Shown here piece by piece: positions 19,119 through 26,983 of a stretch of 64,000 nt of DNA. A model generated the notes under the pieces. That model saw only the letters and a program-made list of their open reading frames with translations. It did no database searches and was not told the DNA's origin. The position numbers and the translations under genes are program-made. The first letter of the stretch is position 1. Each line of letters begins with the position of its first letter. The stretch covers positions 62,001-126,000 of the forward strand of contig NZ_PRDS01000001.1 in assembly GCF_002927635.1 (NCBI RefSeq), read 5' to 3'. Origin of the DNA: Albidovulum inexpectatum (GTDB lineage: Bacteria; Pseudomonadota; Alphaproteobacteria; Rhodobacterales; Rhodobacteraceae).

Positions 19119-19433
19119 TCAGCGCGGCGGCTTGCCTTCCGCCCCACGAGCCATCGCATCTTCCTCGCGAGCGATGGACCAATCAATCAGGCGGCGCCAG
19201 ATCGATTCGACAAGCTCCGCATCCAGGCTCTCTTGAACCGCTTTCGCTCGCACATTGCGGACCACCTCTTCGACACGCGCATCGATCCGGGCAGGCCATC
19301 CCAGAGCGGGCTTCAGCTCTGCCGCGCGGTCGATATAGCGGACACGGCGGGCCAGCAGGCGCACCAATTCTGCGTCCAGCTTGTCGATCTCGGCCCTGAC
19401 ATCGGCCATCGTCTGGCACTCTTCAGGCTTCAT
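19119..19433 (-). CDS. Chorismate mutase, AroQ type
   Basis: A 104-residue all-helical protein of the AroQ class II chorismate mutase family. VRAEIDKLDAELVRLLARRVRYIDRAAELKP shows the N-terminal catalytic helix with the conserved arginine and D-x-x-L-x-x-L-L-x-x-R spacing, and RVEEVVRNVRAKAVQESLDAELVESIWRRLIDWSI gives the second and third helices. It is a monofunctional enzyme converting chorismate to prephenate for phenylalanine/tyrosine synthesis; a PchB-like isochorismate lyase activity cannot be excluded from sequence. The pathway partner pheA lies in the same window at 42-43 kb. It is not obviously in an operon; a LysE-type exporter on the same strand starts 696 bases to its right. Confidence 0.88.
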   Translation of the reverse strand: MKPEECQTMADVRAEIDKLDAELVRLLARRVRYIDRAAELKPALGWPARIDARVEEVVRNVRAKAVQESLDAELVESIWRRLIDWSIAREEDAMARGAEGKPPR

Positions 19434-19493
19434 GTGTGCCTCCGGGTTTGTCGTCGCGAACTAGCGCAACTTCCAAGCAACGACAACGCCTGC

Positions 19494-20129
19494 TCAGCCA
19501 TCGGCGCGTCCCGTGCTCCACGCGAACCAGACGGCAATCACGGCCAGAAGGATTGCCAGCACGCGCCGCACGACCAACCGCTTATCGGGGTTCTCCAGCA
19601 ACGGACGCGCCGCGCCGGCCAAGGTCACGATGGCGGCATGAATTGCAGTCGCGACAGCGACGTAAATCATCGACAGCATCACCGTCGCTGCCAGAACGGA
19701 TCCCTGCGGCGGCACGAACCCGGGCAGAACCGCTATGAAGAACATCGCGGCCTTGGGGTTCAGCAGGTTCGCGATCAGACCTCTGCGAAAATACAGAATG
19801 GTCCGGGCACTGTCGGGCAAGGGCTCTTCGGCCCGGTCATCCCGTTGCCACCCCTCCCATGCCAGATACAGCAGAAACGCCACCCCGCCCCATCGCAGCA
19901 TCTCGTACAGGATGGGCGAAGCCGTGATCAGCGCCGCAAGCCCGAAAGCCGCGCCAAGCCCCACGATCGACAGGCCCAGGGCGACCCCTGCCACGGCGGC
20001 ATAGCCCAGGCGACGCCCCTCGCCCGCGGCCACGATGGCCAGCCAGCCCATGTTCGGGCCCGGCGTCAGCTCGATCACGATCGACGTGACGATGAATGCC
20101 AGCATCGAACCCGCCTGAAGATCGCCCAT
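19494..20129 (-). CDS. LysE/RhtB family amino acid exporter
   Basis: A 211-residue membrane protein with about six helices. The N-terminal TSIVIELTPGPNMGWLAIVAAGEGRRLG contains the family motif (TPGPN followed by a glycine/arginine-rich loop), and GLIANLLNPKAAMFFIAVLPGFV is the second conserved NPKA motif of LysE translocators. It exports amino acids or related compounds; the substrate is not predictable. It is encoded 4 bases after the hemF stop on the same strand, so it is probably cotranscribed with hemF, without evident functional link. Confidence 0.9.
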   Translation of the reverse strand: MGDLQAGSMLAFIVTSIVIELTPGPNMGWLAIVAAGEGRRLGYAAVAGVALGLSIVGLGAAFGLAALITASPILYEMLRWGGVAFLLYLAWEGWQRDDRAEEPLPDSARTILYFRRGLIANLLNPKAAMFFIAVLPGFVPPQGSVLAATVMLSMIYVAVATAIHAAIVTLAGAARPLLENPDKRLVVRRVLAILLAVIAVWFAWSTGRADG

Positions 20130-20133
20130 CGCC

Positions 20134-21024
20134 CTAGATCCACTTCGCCAAGGGCGGCAGGCTCATCAGGACGGCATTGGCATCATGCCCGGACTCCAGC
20201 CCGAATTTCGTACCACGGTCGTAAACCAGATTGTATTCCGCATACAGACCGCGGTGCACCAGTTGCGCCTCCCGGTCGGCCTCGAAGGCCGCAATGGCGG
20301 CGCGTCGCCGGACCAGCGGCAGGAAGGCCGGCAAGAAGGCGCGCCCGACATCCTGCGTAAAGGCAAAGTCTGCCTCCCAGTCTCCGGTATTCAGATCGTC
20401 ATAGAATATCCCGCCAACGCCCCTGGCACGCCCCCGATGCGGAATGAAGAAATATTCGTCCGCCCAGGCCTTGAAACGCGGGTAGTATTCCGCGTCATGC
20501 GCGTCGCAGGCGGCCTTCAGCGTCGCGTGGAAATGCCGGGTATCCTCGGGATATTCGATACAGGGGTTCAGATCCGCGCCCCCGCCGAACCACCATGCCC
20601 GCGGTGTCCAGAACATGCGGGTGTTCATGTGAACTGCGGGAACATGCGGATTTTGCATATGCGCAACCAGGCTGATGCCGCTGGCCCAGAAACGCGGATC
20701 CTCGTCCATTCCGGGAATTCCACGCGCCGCCATCGCCGCCTGTGCACGTTCTCCAAGCCGACCATGAACGGTCGAAACGTTCACCCCGACCTTCTCGAAG
20801 ACACGTCCGCCACGCATGACGCTCATCAGACCGCCCCCGGCGTCCTCGTCGTCGCTGCCACGACGGCGGGTTTCCGAAACGTCGAAGCGGCCCGGGGCGC
20901 GATCGCCACCGGGGCCGACGTCAAGCTCATCTTCCAGCGCCTCGAAGGCCGCCACGATCTCGTCGCGCAATTGGCGGAACCAGTCCGATGCCCGCTGGCG
21001 TTCCGCCTCCATCATGTCGGTCAT
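20134..21024 (-). CDS. hemF: Oxygen-dependent coproporphyrinogen III oxidase
   Basis: The 296-residue HemF decarboxylates coproporphyrinogen III to protoporphyrinogen IX using O2. Signatures include GGGLMSVMRGGRVFEKVGVN near residue 64, SLVAHMQNPHVPAVHMNTRMF, WWFGGGADLNPCIEYPEDT and AEYNLVYDRGTKFGLESG near the C-terminus. The ATG at 21024 follows AGAGG; an in-frame TTG 6 bases upstream is less likely. The oxygen-independent enzyme HemN is also present at 50.8-52.2 kb beside FnrL, so the organism has both routes. No FNR box is visible before hemF. Confidence 0.97.
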   Translation of the reverse strand: MTDMMEAERQRASDWFRQLRDEIVAAFEALEDELDVGPGGDRAPGRFDVSETRRRGSDDEDAGGGLMSVMRGGRVFEKVGVNVSTVHGRLGERAQAAMAARGIPGMDEDPRFWASGISLVAHMQNPHVPAVHMNTRMFWTPRAWWFGGGADLNPCIEYPEDTRHFHATLKAACDAHDAEYYPRFKAWADEYFFIPHRGRARGVGGIFYDDLNTGDWEADFAFTQDVGRAFLPAFLPLVRRRAAIAAFEADREAQLVHRGLYAEYNLVYDRGTKFGLESGHDANAVLMSLPPLAKWI

Positions 21025-21149
21025 GCCCAACCTCTTGTCACTTCACTGTGTCTGGCTATCACCTCGCGCCCCCTACCGCCAGCAACGCAATTGCCGCAGA
21101 CGGGCCAGGGGGCTAGACTTGCACCATCCCGACGAATGGACCCGGCCCC

Positions 21150-21548
21150 ATGCGCCCAACGCCCCTGGCCCTGATGCTCGTCCTGGCGCTGTCAGCTTGC
21201 GGCACGCCCCAGGAAAGGTGCATCCGCAACGTTTCGGCCGAGCTGCGCAGGCTTGACGCCCTGATCGCCGAAACCGAGGCCAATCTGGCCCGAGGCTATG
21301 GCTATGAAACCCGCGAGATCATCCGCCACGAATGGCAGATCTGCACCGACCTGATAGGCGATCCGCCAAAACCGGTGCATCGCATGTGCCTTGAGCCCGT
21401 CTGGGATACGGTCCGCCGCCCCATTGCCATCGACCCAGAAGCCGAACAGAGAAAGCTCGAAGGATTGCGCAACCGCCGAGCCGCCCTTGCGCCGGCCGTC
21501 GCCGAAGCGATCGCCGAGTGCCGCCTGCGCCATCCGCAGGATCAATAG
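21150..21548 (+). CDS. Small predicted lipoprotein of unknown function
   Basis: A 132-residue protein with a lipoprotein signal: MRPTPLALMLVLALSACGT, with LSAC as the lipobox and cysteine 17 as the lipidation site. The mature part has several further cysteines (CIRN, CTDL, CLEP, CRLR), which could form disulfides in the periplasm, and two amphipathic segments rich in Leu/Arg/Glu. I do not recognise a domain. It runs divergently from hemF and its end overlaps the stop of the SDR gene on the other strand by 7 bases. Confidence 0.8.
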   Translation: MRPTPLALMLVLALSACGTPQERCIRNVSAELRRLDALIAETEANLARGYGYETREIIRHEWQICTDLIGDPPKPVHRMCLEPVWDTVRRPIAIDPEAEQRKLEGLRNRRAALAPAVAEAIAECRLRHPQDQ

Positions 21549-22354
21549 GCCGGAACGGACACCGCATCGATCAGGCCACGCCCGCCATCCACCGCCAGGA
21601 TCTGGCCGGTGACGAATCCCGCCCCGTCCGAGGCAAGGAATTGCGCCGCATGCGCCAGTTCGGAAGCCGAGCCGATCCGGCCCATCGGCGTTCCGTCCTC
21701 GATGATCTCGCGCCAGTCGGGATTGTCCTTCAGACAGCTTTGCAGGCTTGCGCTCATGATGCTGCCGATGGCGATCCCATTGACGCGTATGCGATGCCCG
21801 GCAAGCGCCACGGCCAGGCTCCGCGTCGCCTGTTCCAGCGCGGCCTCGGCGATCGAGCAGGCCAGAAGCTGGGGATGGGCATGTCGCGCGGCAAGCGTGG
21901 TGATGTTGATGATCGACCCGATCGGACCGTCCTCGCGCCCGTCCTTTTCTGCCTGTGCAATCATCCTGCGCGCGGCCATCTGGCCCAGCTTGAGCGCCGA
22001 GAACAGGTTCCGCTGCATCATGATGTCCAGCGCCGGATCGTCCGGGTCCAGCGGGTCCGATGTCTGGATCTTCCGGCTGGCATTCACGACGATGTCGATC
22101 CGATCGAACGCGTCGATCGTGGCGGACAGCAGGTTCGCGATCGCCAGCTTCTTGTCCAGATCGCCCGCGAACCACCGGATCGAACCGCCATCGTCATCAG
22201 CATCGGCGCCGATTTCGTCCTTCAGCCGCGCCTCGTCATAATCGGCGAACATGACCTTGGCGCCGCGGTCCACGAAATGCCGGGCGATCGCCCGCCCGAC
22301 GCCGCAGGAAGCGCCGGTCACGATGGCGGTCTTGCCCGATATGGAAAGTGTCAT
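21542..22354 (-). CDS. SDR-fold protein lacking the usual catalytic tetrad
   Basis: A 270-residue protein of the short-chain dehydrogenase/reductase fold. The dinucleotide loop TGASCGVG (residues 13-20) is intact and the C-terminus (GFVTGQILAVDGGRGL) is a normal classical-SDR end. The active site is not: the NNAG motif is NAS at 91-93, the catalytic serine region is NITT at 150-153, and where the family has Tyr-x-x-x-Lys this protein has C166-x-x-x-E170 (LLACSIAEAALEQ). It may bind NAD(P) without reducing a carbonyl, or use other chemistry. The ATG at 22354 follows GGACAGGA. It lies 32 bases after an RsmC-like methyltransferase on the same strand. Confidence 0.8.
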   Translation of the reverse strand: MTLSISGKTAIVTGASCGVGRAIARHFVDRGAKVMFADYDEARLKDEIGADADDDGGSIRWFAGDLDKKLAIANLLSATIDAFDRIDIVVNASRKIQTSDPLDPDDPALDIMMQRNLFSALKLGQMAARRMIAQAEKDGREDGPIGSIINITTLAARHAHPQLLACSIAEAALEQATRSLAVALAGHRIRVNGIAIGSIMSASLQSCLKDNPDWREIIEDGTPMGRIGSASELAHAAQFLASDGAGFVTGQILAVDGGRGLIDAVSVPAY

Positions 22355-22386
22355 GGCATCCTGTCCGAATTGTTGCACAGAGCTGT

Positions 22387-23415
22387 TCAGCGTCTTGCCG
22401 CCGCGCCGGACCGGCCGGTCTGCACGATCGGGCGCGCGGCACAGATGATCTTGAAACCCGGCACCCCATCCAGTTCCCGGACGTCGCGGAACAGGCGCGC
22501 CAGAACGGGTTCATAGGGCAGGTGCCGATTGGCCACCATGAACAGGCGCCCACCAGGGGTCAGCATCCTTGCAGCCGCCTCGATGAAGACGGCGCCCAGC
22601 GATGGGTCCGCGTCGCGCCCCACATGGAACGGGGGATTGGTCACGATCACATCGAATGGCCGCTCGGGCACAAAGGTGGCAACGTCGGCCCAGTGGAAAC
22701 GCGCCCTGTCGTCCATGACATTTCGGCGCGCGCAATCCAGCGCCGTCGTATCCGCCTCGACCAGGTGCAGCTCGTCCACGTCCGGGCGTTCGAGAATCCG
22801 AGACGCCAGCCAGCCCCAGCCCGCGCCCAGATCGGCCACCACGCCGCGCAAGGTTTCGGGCAAGGCCTGTGCCAGGGCCACCGACCCCCGGTCGATCCGA
22901 TCGGCCGAAAACACCCCCGGCCGTGTCACGAAGCCCGGCGCGGGTTCCAGATCCCGCGCGCCCCAGTCCTGGAAACCTTCGCCCGCGTCAGCCTGGATAC
23001 GAAGGATGCGGCCATGCGCCTTCGCCAGGACATCTCCCAGCTTCGCGCGCGCGCGCAACTCCTTCTGCATCGTCTCGATACCGTCGGTCTTCTGCCCGTC
23101 CACCCACACGGGGCCGCCGGGGCGTACGCGCGCCACTGCCTCGGCCAGCCATGCGCGCCCCTGCTCGCGCGAGCGCGGCAGCAGAACCAGGGCAGCGGCG
23201 AAATTCTCGCCCGCCTCGTCCATACGGGTGACGACGTTCCAGCCGCGCGTCACAAGGGCATCATGATCCGGACGAAATCCCTGCACGACGACGCTACGGT
23301 CGCGCGGCAGGGCAGACAGATCGTCCTGCCCGCGGGCGCCGATCACAAGCACCCTGCCCTGTTCGGGCAAGGCCCCCGGCGCGCCAAGCGCAAGCGAAAT
23401 TCTGGGATGTGTCAT
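22387..23415 (-). CDS. RsmC-like class I SAM-dependent methyltransferase
   Basis: A 342-residue protein organised like RsmC/RlmG: a degenerate N-terminal methyltransferase domain (about residues 1-150) followed by a functional C-terminal domain. Motif I is VVADLGAGWGWLA, the acidic ribose residue is in LHLVEADTTALDCARRN, and motif IV is VTNPPFHVGRD, the NPPF of adenine/guanine N2 or N6 methyltransferases. The best guess is 16S or 23S rRNA guanine-N2 methylation; the exact base is not determined. Start at 23415 gives the family N-terminus. It lies 16 bases downstream of clpS on the same strand. Confidence 0.82.
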   Translation of the reverse strand: MTHPRISLALGAPGALPEQGRVLVIGARGQDDLSALPRDRSVVVQGFRPDHDALVTRGWNVVTRMDEAGENFAAALVLLPRSREQGRAWLAEAVARVRPGGPVWVDGQKTDGIETMQKELRARAKLGDVLAKAHGRILRIQADAGEGFQDWGARDLEPAPGFVTRPGVFSADRIDRGSVALAQALPETLRGVVADLGAGWGWLASRILERPDVDELHLVEADTTALDCARRNVMDDRARFHWADVATFVPERPFDVIVTNPPFHVGRDADPSLGAVFIEAAARMLTPGGRLFMVANRHLPYEPVLARLFRDVRELDGVPGFKIICAARPIVQTGRSGAAARR

Positions 23416-23431
23416 GTCGGGGCTCTCTGCC

Positions 23432-23788
23432 CTATTCCCGTTCCATCGTGCATTGCAGCGGATGCTGATGCCGCCGGGCAAAGTCCATCACCTGGGCAAC
23501 CTTGGTTTCGGCCACCTCGTAAGAAAACACGCCCACGACTGCCAGCCCCTTCTTGTGGACCGTCAACATGACCTCGAAGGCCTGGGCGTGGCTCATGTGG
23601 AAGAAGCGTTCCAGCACGTGGACGACGAATTCCATCGGCGTGTAATCGTCGTTCAGCAGGATCACCTTGTACAATGGCGGGCGCTGGGTCTTGGGGCGCG
23701 TTTTCGTGACGACGGACGACTCGCTGTCGCCGTCCTCGCCACCCGACATTGTGACCGGCCCGATCCTGAGCGCGTCCTTGACTGACAC
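23432..23788 (-). CDS. clpS: ATP-dependent Clp protease adaptor ClpS
   Basis: A 118-residue adaptor that delivers N-degron substrates to ClpAP. The core [19 protein letters not shown] with the DDYTPMEFV substrate-pocket residues, [25 protein letters not shown] and the following [15 protein letters not shown] are textbook ClpS. The N-terminal 35 residues are a poorly conserved extension with Ser/Asp/Glu residues, typical of flexible ClpS tails. The start used is a GTG preceded by AGGGAGAC; an ATG 13 codons downstream is a possible alternative. clpA is not in this window. It is divergent from the HAD phosphatase gene. Confidence 0.95.
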   Translation of the reverse strand: MSVKDALRIGPVTMSGGEDGDSESSVVTKTRPKTQRPPLYKVILLNDDYTPMEFVVHVLERFFHMSHAQAFEVMLTVHKKGLAVVGVFSYEVAETKVAQVMDFARRHQHPLQCTMERE

Positions 23789-23962
23789 GAATGTCTCCCT
23801 GCGCTGCGGCTTGACGGCAGGCGCCGCCGTTTGCGACTCTGGCCGTCGAAAAATTTCAGGTTCCTTATATAGCGTCTGACGCGCGCGATGAAAGCCTTGG
23901 GGCCACCGAAGCTTTCACGACCCGGTTCGATCGCGCGGTTTCATGGCGGATCGAGACGAAAT

Positions 23963-24673
23963 ATGCTTGATGTCGACACTGTCGCCTTCGATGCCGACGA
24001 CACGCTTTGGCACAACGAACGCTTTTTCCGCCTGACCCAGCAGCGTTTCTTCAGGCTGCTGGCCGACCATGCGGACCCCGATCACCTGGCCGAACGGCTT
24101 CTGGCGGCCGAAAGACGCAATCTTGGGCGCTATGGCTTCGGCGTCAAGGGATTCACGCTGTCGATGATCGAAACCGCGCTGGAAGTGACCGAAGACCGCG
24201 TTCCCGCACGGGTCATCCGCGAGCTCATCGACGCCGGGCGCGAAATGCTCGCCCATCCGATCGAGCTGCTTCCACATGCGCGCGAGACACTGGCCGCCCT
24301 GCACGGTAGCTTCCGTATCATGCTGATCACCAAGGGCGACCTGCTGGACCAGGAGCGCAAACTGGCCCAATCCGGGCTGGGCGAGTATTTCGATGCGGTC
24401 GAGGTCGTTTCGGAAAAGACCGCCGACATCTATTCACGTCTTTTCGCGCGCCATGCGATTCGCCCCGAACGCGCGGCCATGATCGGCAATTCATTGAAAT
24501 CCGACGTCATTCCCGTGCTCCAGTTCGGTGGCTGGGGCGTGCATGTGCCGCATGACCTGACCTGGGAACTGGAACGGGCCGACCCGCCACGCGATCACCC
24601 CAGGTTCCGTGAATTGTCGCATCTGGGGCAATTGCCCGACCTCTTGCACCCCCCGCTGCCCATATCTGGTTAA
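23963..24673 (+). CDS. HAD-superfamily phosphatase (YjjG-like)
   Basis: A 236-residue HAD hydrolase. Motif I is VAFDADDTLW at residues 5-14 with the nucleophile aspartate and the general acid two residues later; motif II threonine is in FRIMLITKGD; the motif III lysine is in EVVSEKTADIY; and motif IV is replaced by RAAMIGNSLKSDVIPVLQFGGWGVHVP, which holds one aspartate. A helical cap follows motif I. Substrate is probably a phosphorylated nucleotide or sugar, not determined. The frame extends 75 bases upstream but the ATG at 23963 puts motif I at the N-terminus as in relatives. Confidence 0.85.
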   Translation: MLDVDTVAFDADDTLWHNERFFRLTQQRFFRLLADHADPDHLAERLLAAERRNLGRYGFGVKGFTLSMIETALEVTEDRVPARVIRELIDAGREMLAHPIELLPHARETLAALHGSFRIMLITKGDLLDQERKLAQSGLGEYFDAVEVVSEKTADIYSRLFARHAIRPERAAMIGNSLKSDVIPVLQFGGWGVHVPHDLTWELERADPPRDHPRFRELSHLGQLPDLLHPPLPISG

Positions 24674-24833
24674 GCGTGATCTTGGCCATACAACATATCG
24701 GCAGACAAGCCCGCATGTCAGGAAACCGCCACAACCACCCGGACACATTAAGGTTTTCCGATTGCCAAAGCCGTGCTAGCCTTGGGTAAATCACAAAAAT
24801 CCCGGCAATGATCCGGGGAACGAGGCAGGAATT

Positions 24834-26792
24834 ATGGGACGGGTATCTGCTTGTTTTGGGCAGTGCACGCGATGGACCGTTTGGGCGGTGGTCCTGATCG
24901 TCGTGCAATTGGCAATGCCGCTGGCGGCGCTCGCGGCGCCTTATGCGGATTACGTGATTGATGCCCGCACCGGCGAGGTCCTGCACCAGGAGAACGCGAA
25001 CACGCGTCTGCACCCCGCCTCTCTGACCAAGATGATGACGCTCTATATCGCCTTCGAGGCGATCGAGCATGGCGAGATCACGCTTGATACCAAGGTGACC
25101 ATCTCGCGCCACGCCGCCTCGCAGCCCCCTTCCAAGCTTGGGCTTCGTCCAGGGCAGCAAATCGCCTTGCGGTACCTGATCCGCGCGGCGGCGATCAAGT
25201 CTGCCAATGACGCGGCCACGGCGATCGCCGAAGCGATCGAAGGCAGCGAACCGGCCTTTGCCCGTCGCATGAACCGCATGGCAAAGGCGATGGGCATGAC
25301 GCGCACCAACTTTGTCAACGCGAACGGCCTGACCGCGAAGGGCCATTTGTCCACCGCCCACGACATGACGATCCTGGGGCGTCACCTGTTCTACGACTAT
25401 CCCCAGTATTACAACCTGTTCTCGCGCACCTCGGCCGATGCGGGGATTGCCCGCGTCTATCACACGAACCGTCGTTTCCTGGCCAGCTACAAGGGCGCCG
25501 ACGGAATCAAGACGGGCTACACCTCGGCCGCCGGTTTCAACCTGACCGCCTCGGCCCAGCGGGGCAGCAAGCGCGTGATCGTCACGGTCTTCGGCGGCAA
25601 GTCGGTGGCATCGCGAAATGCGCGGGTGGCCGAGCTCATGGATCTTGGCTTCGCGCGCTCGCCCAACCGGGTTGCTGTGCAAAAGCCGCCGCGACCGCCC
25701 TATTCCGGCAAGGTCGACGACGACGTCATGGTGGTGGCCGAGGCACGGCCGGGCACGAAAACCTTGCCCGCAGGCAAGGTCATCCGGCTGAATACCGCCG
25801 TCAAGGTCAGCCCCCGCCCGCGCCCCCGGCCCGGCCCCGAGACGGCGCCGGAAACCGAAGAGCTGCTCTTGGCCATGCAAGACACGATCGAAGCCGTGCT
25901 GACCGAGGCGCAGGACCCACCGGAACCCGAAGAAGCGCTGGCCCGGACCGAGGAACCGGCCGAGCCCGAAACCCTGCCCGCCCAGACGATCGAGATGGCT
26001 GCCGCCGCTCCGGCCACGGCCGATCCCGAACCCGGCTTCATTCAGGAAACCGCGCCGCAGCCTGAAACGCTGGCCGCGCTGGCCGAACCGAATGCCGAGA
26101 TCAGCCCCGAAACGCCGGAAGATCCGGCCGATCCGGTGGCGCAGGCGGTTGCGCTTGCGCTCGCCGATGCAAAGGCGCCGGAAAGCTCGCTGCGCCCGCG
26201 GCCTTCACCCTTCAGGATGGCCGCACAAACAGCGCCCGGCACTGAACAGCCGGTCGAGGTTGCCGAAGCCACCAAGGCCGCGCCAGCCGAACCGGACACC
26301 GCGCCCGAGCCCACAACCCTTGCCTCTGCGGTCACGGAAGAGCCCGACGCGTCCGCGCCAGCCGAGACGGTCATCGCCACGATCGAACCACAGGCCGAAC
26401 CGGTCGCAACGGAGGTGCGGGTCCAGCCAATCGCCCCGTCGCGGCCTGCCCCGCTTCGGATCAGGCCAGAACAGGTTGTTCTCGTCAGCTCTGCTTCCCC
26501 GGCTTCACGGGATCAGGACGTGCCGCTGGAGGTGGTCACCCGCGTCTCGACCTCGGGGGGGCGGGAATGGGCCGTCTCTGTCGGCCGCTTCCCAAGCAGT
26601 TATGAGGCCGAACGTCGCTTGCTGCAGATCGCGTTGACCGAAACCGCGACACTGGACGAATCCCTGCGCAAGGTCGTGAAGCGCAGCGGCGGATACGAAG
26701 CGCAGTTCGTCGGCCTGACCCGCGACATGGCCGAACTGGCCTGCCTTCGCCTTCAGGCACGTGCGGTGGAATGCGACGTTCAGGGGCCGTAG
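24834..26792 (+). CDS. D-alanyl-D-alanine carboxypeptidase (PBP5/6-like) with long linker and SPOR-like C-terminus
   Basis: A 652-residue exported penicillin-binding protein. A signal peptide ends near residue 35 (AALAAPYADY). The serine peptidase S11 domain has SLTK (S63-K66), SAN (S123-N125) and KTG (K226-G228), all intact, so D,D-carboxypeptidase activity on peptidoglycan is expected. After residue about 300 comes a roughly 250-residue linker very rich in Pro, Ala and Glu, then a C-terminal domain from about 570 (EWAVSVGRFPSSYEAERRLL and CLRLQARAVECDV) that resembles SPOR peptidoglycan-binding domains. The linker probably spans the periplasm or cell-wall layer. It converges with ccoS. Confidence 0.9.
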   Translation: MGRVSACFGQCTRWTVWAVVLIVVQLAMPLAALAAPYADYVIDARTGEVLHQENANTRLHPASLTKMMTLYIAFEAIEHGEITLDTKVTISRHAASQPPSKLGLRPGQQIALRYLIRAAAIKSANDAATAIAEAIEGSEPAFARRMNRMAKAMGMTRTNFVNANGLTAKGHLSTAHDMTILGRHLFYDYPQYYNLFSRTSADAGIARVYHTNRRFLASYKGADGIKTGYTSAAGFNLTASAQRGSKRVIVTVFGGKSVASRNARVAELMDLGFARSPNRVAVQKPPRPPYSGKVDDDVMVVAEARPGTKTLPAGKVIRLNTAVKVSPRPRPRPGPETAPETEELLLAMQDTIEAVLTEAQDPPEPEEALARTEEPAEPETLPAQTIEMAAAAPATADPEPGFIQETAPQPETLAALAEPNAEISPETPEDPADPVAQAVALALADAKAPESSLRPRPSPFRMAAQTAPGTEQPVEVAEATKAAPAEPDTAPEPTTLASAVTEEPDASAPAETVIATIEPQAEPVATEVRVQPIAPSRPAPLRIRPEQVVLVSSASPASRDQDVPLEVVTRVSTSGGREWAVSVGRFPSSYEAERRLLQIALTETATLDESLRKVVKRSGGYEAQFVGLTRDMAELACLRLQARAVECDVQGP

Positions 26793-26796
26793 GCTG

Positions 26797-26825
26797 CCAA
26801 GCCCGTGATGACCATCAGGGCTTGG
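26797..26825. terminator. Hairpin between convergent dacA-type gene and ccoS
   Basis: CCAAGCCC (26797-26804) pairs with GGGCTTGG (26818-26825), with further pairing possible in the loop. It lies between the two converging stops, partly inside the end of ccoS, and may act in both directions, although neither side has a clear T-run. Confidence 0.4.
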
Positions 26826-26973
26826 GATGATCGTCCCATTCACTGGACAGGATGCGGTGGGCGTCGCCGTCGGGGTCGTCGTATTGGCGGCTCTTCAGCG
26901 TCCACAGAAAGCCGACCAGACCAAGCCCGCCCAGAAACAACGACACCGGGATCAGAAAAACAAGCATTTCCAT
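26815..26973 (-). CDS. ccoS: cbb3-type cytochrome oxidase assembly protein CcoS
   Basis: A 52-residue single-pass membrane protein that is needed for cofactor insertion into the cbb3 oxidase. Read on the minus strand it starts MEMLVFLIPVSLFLGGLGLV, a single N-terminal helix, and continues with FLWTLKSRQYDDPDGDAHRI, containing the QYDDPDGDAHRIL motif characteristic of CcoS. It follows ccoI by 10 bases and is the last gene of ccoGHIS. Confidence 0.93.
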   Translation of the reverse strand: MEMLVFLIPVSLFLGGLGLVGFLWTLKSRQYDDPDGDAHRILSSEWDDHPKP

Positions 26974-26983
26974 CGGTCGGTCC

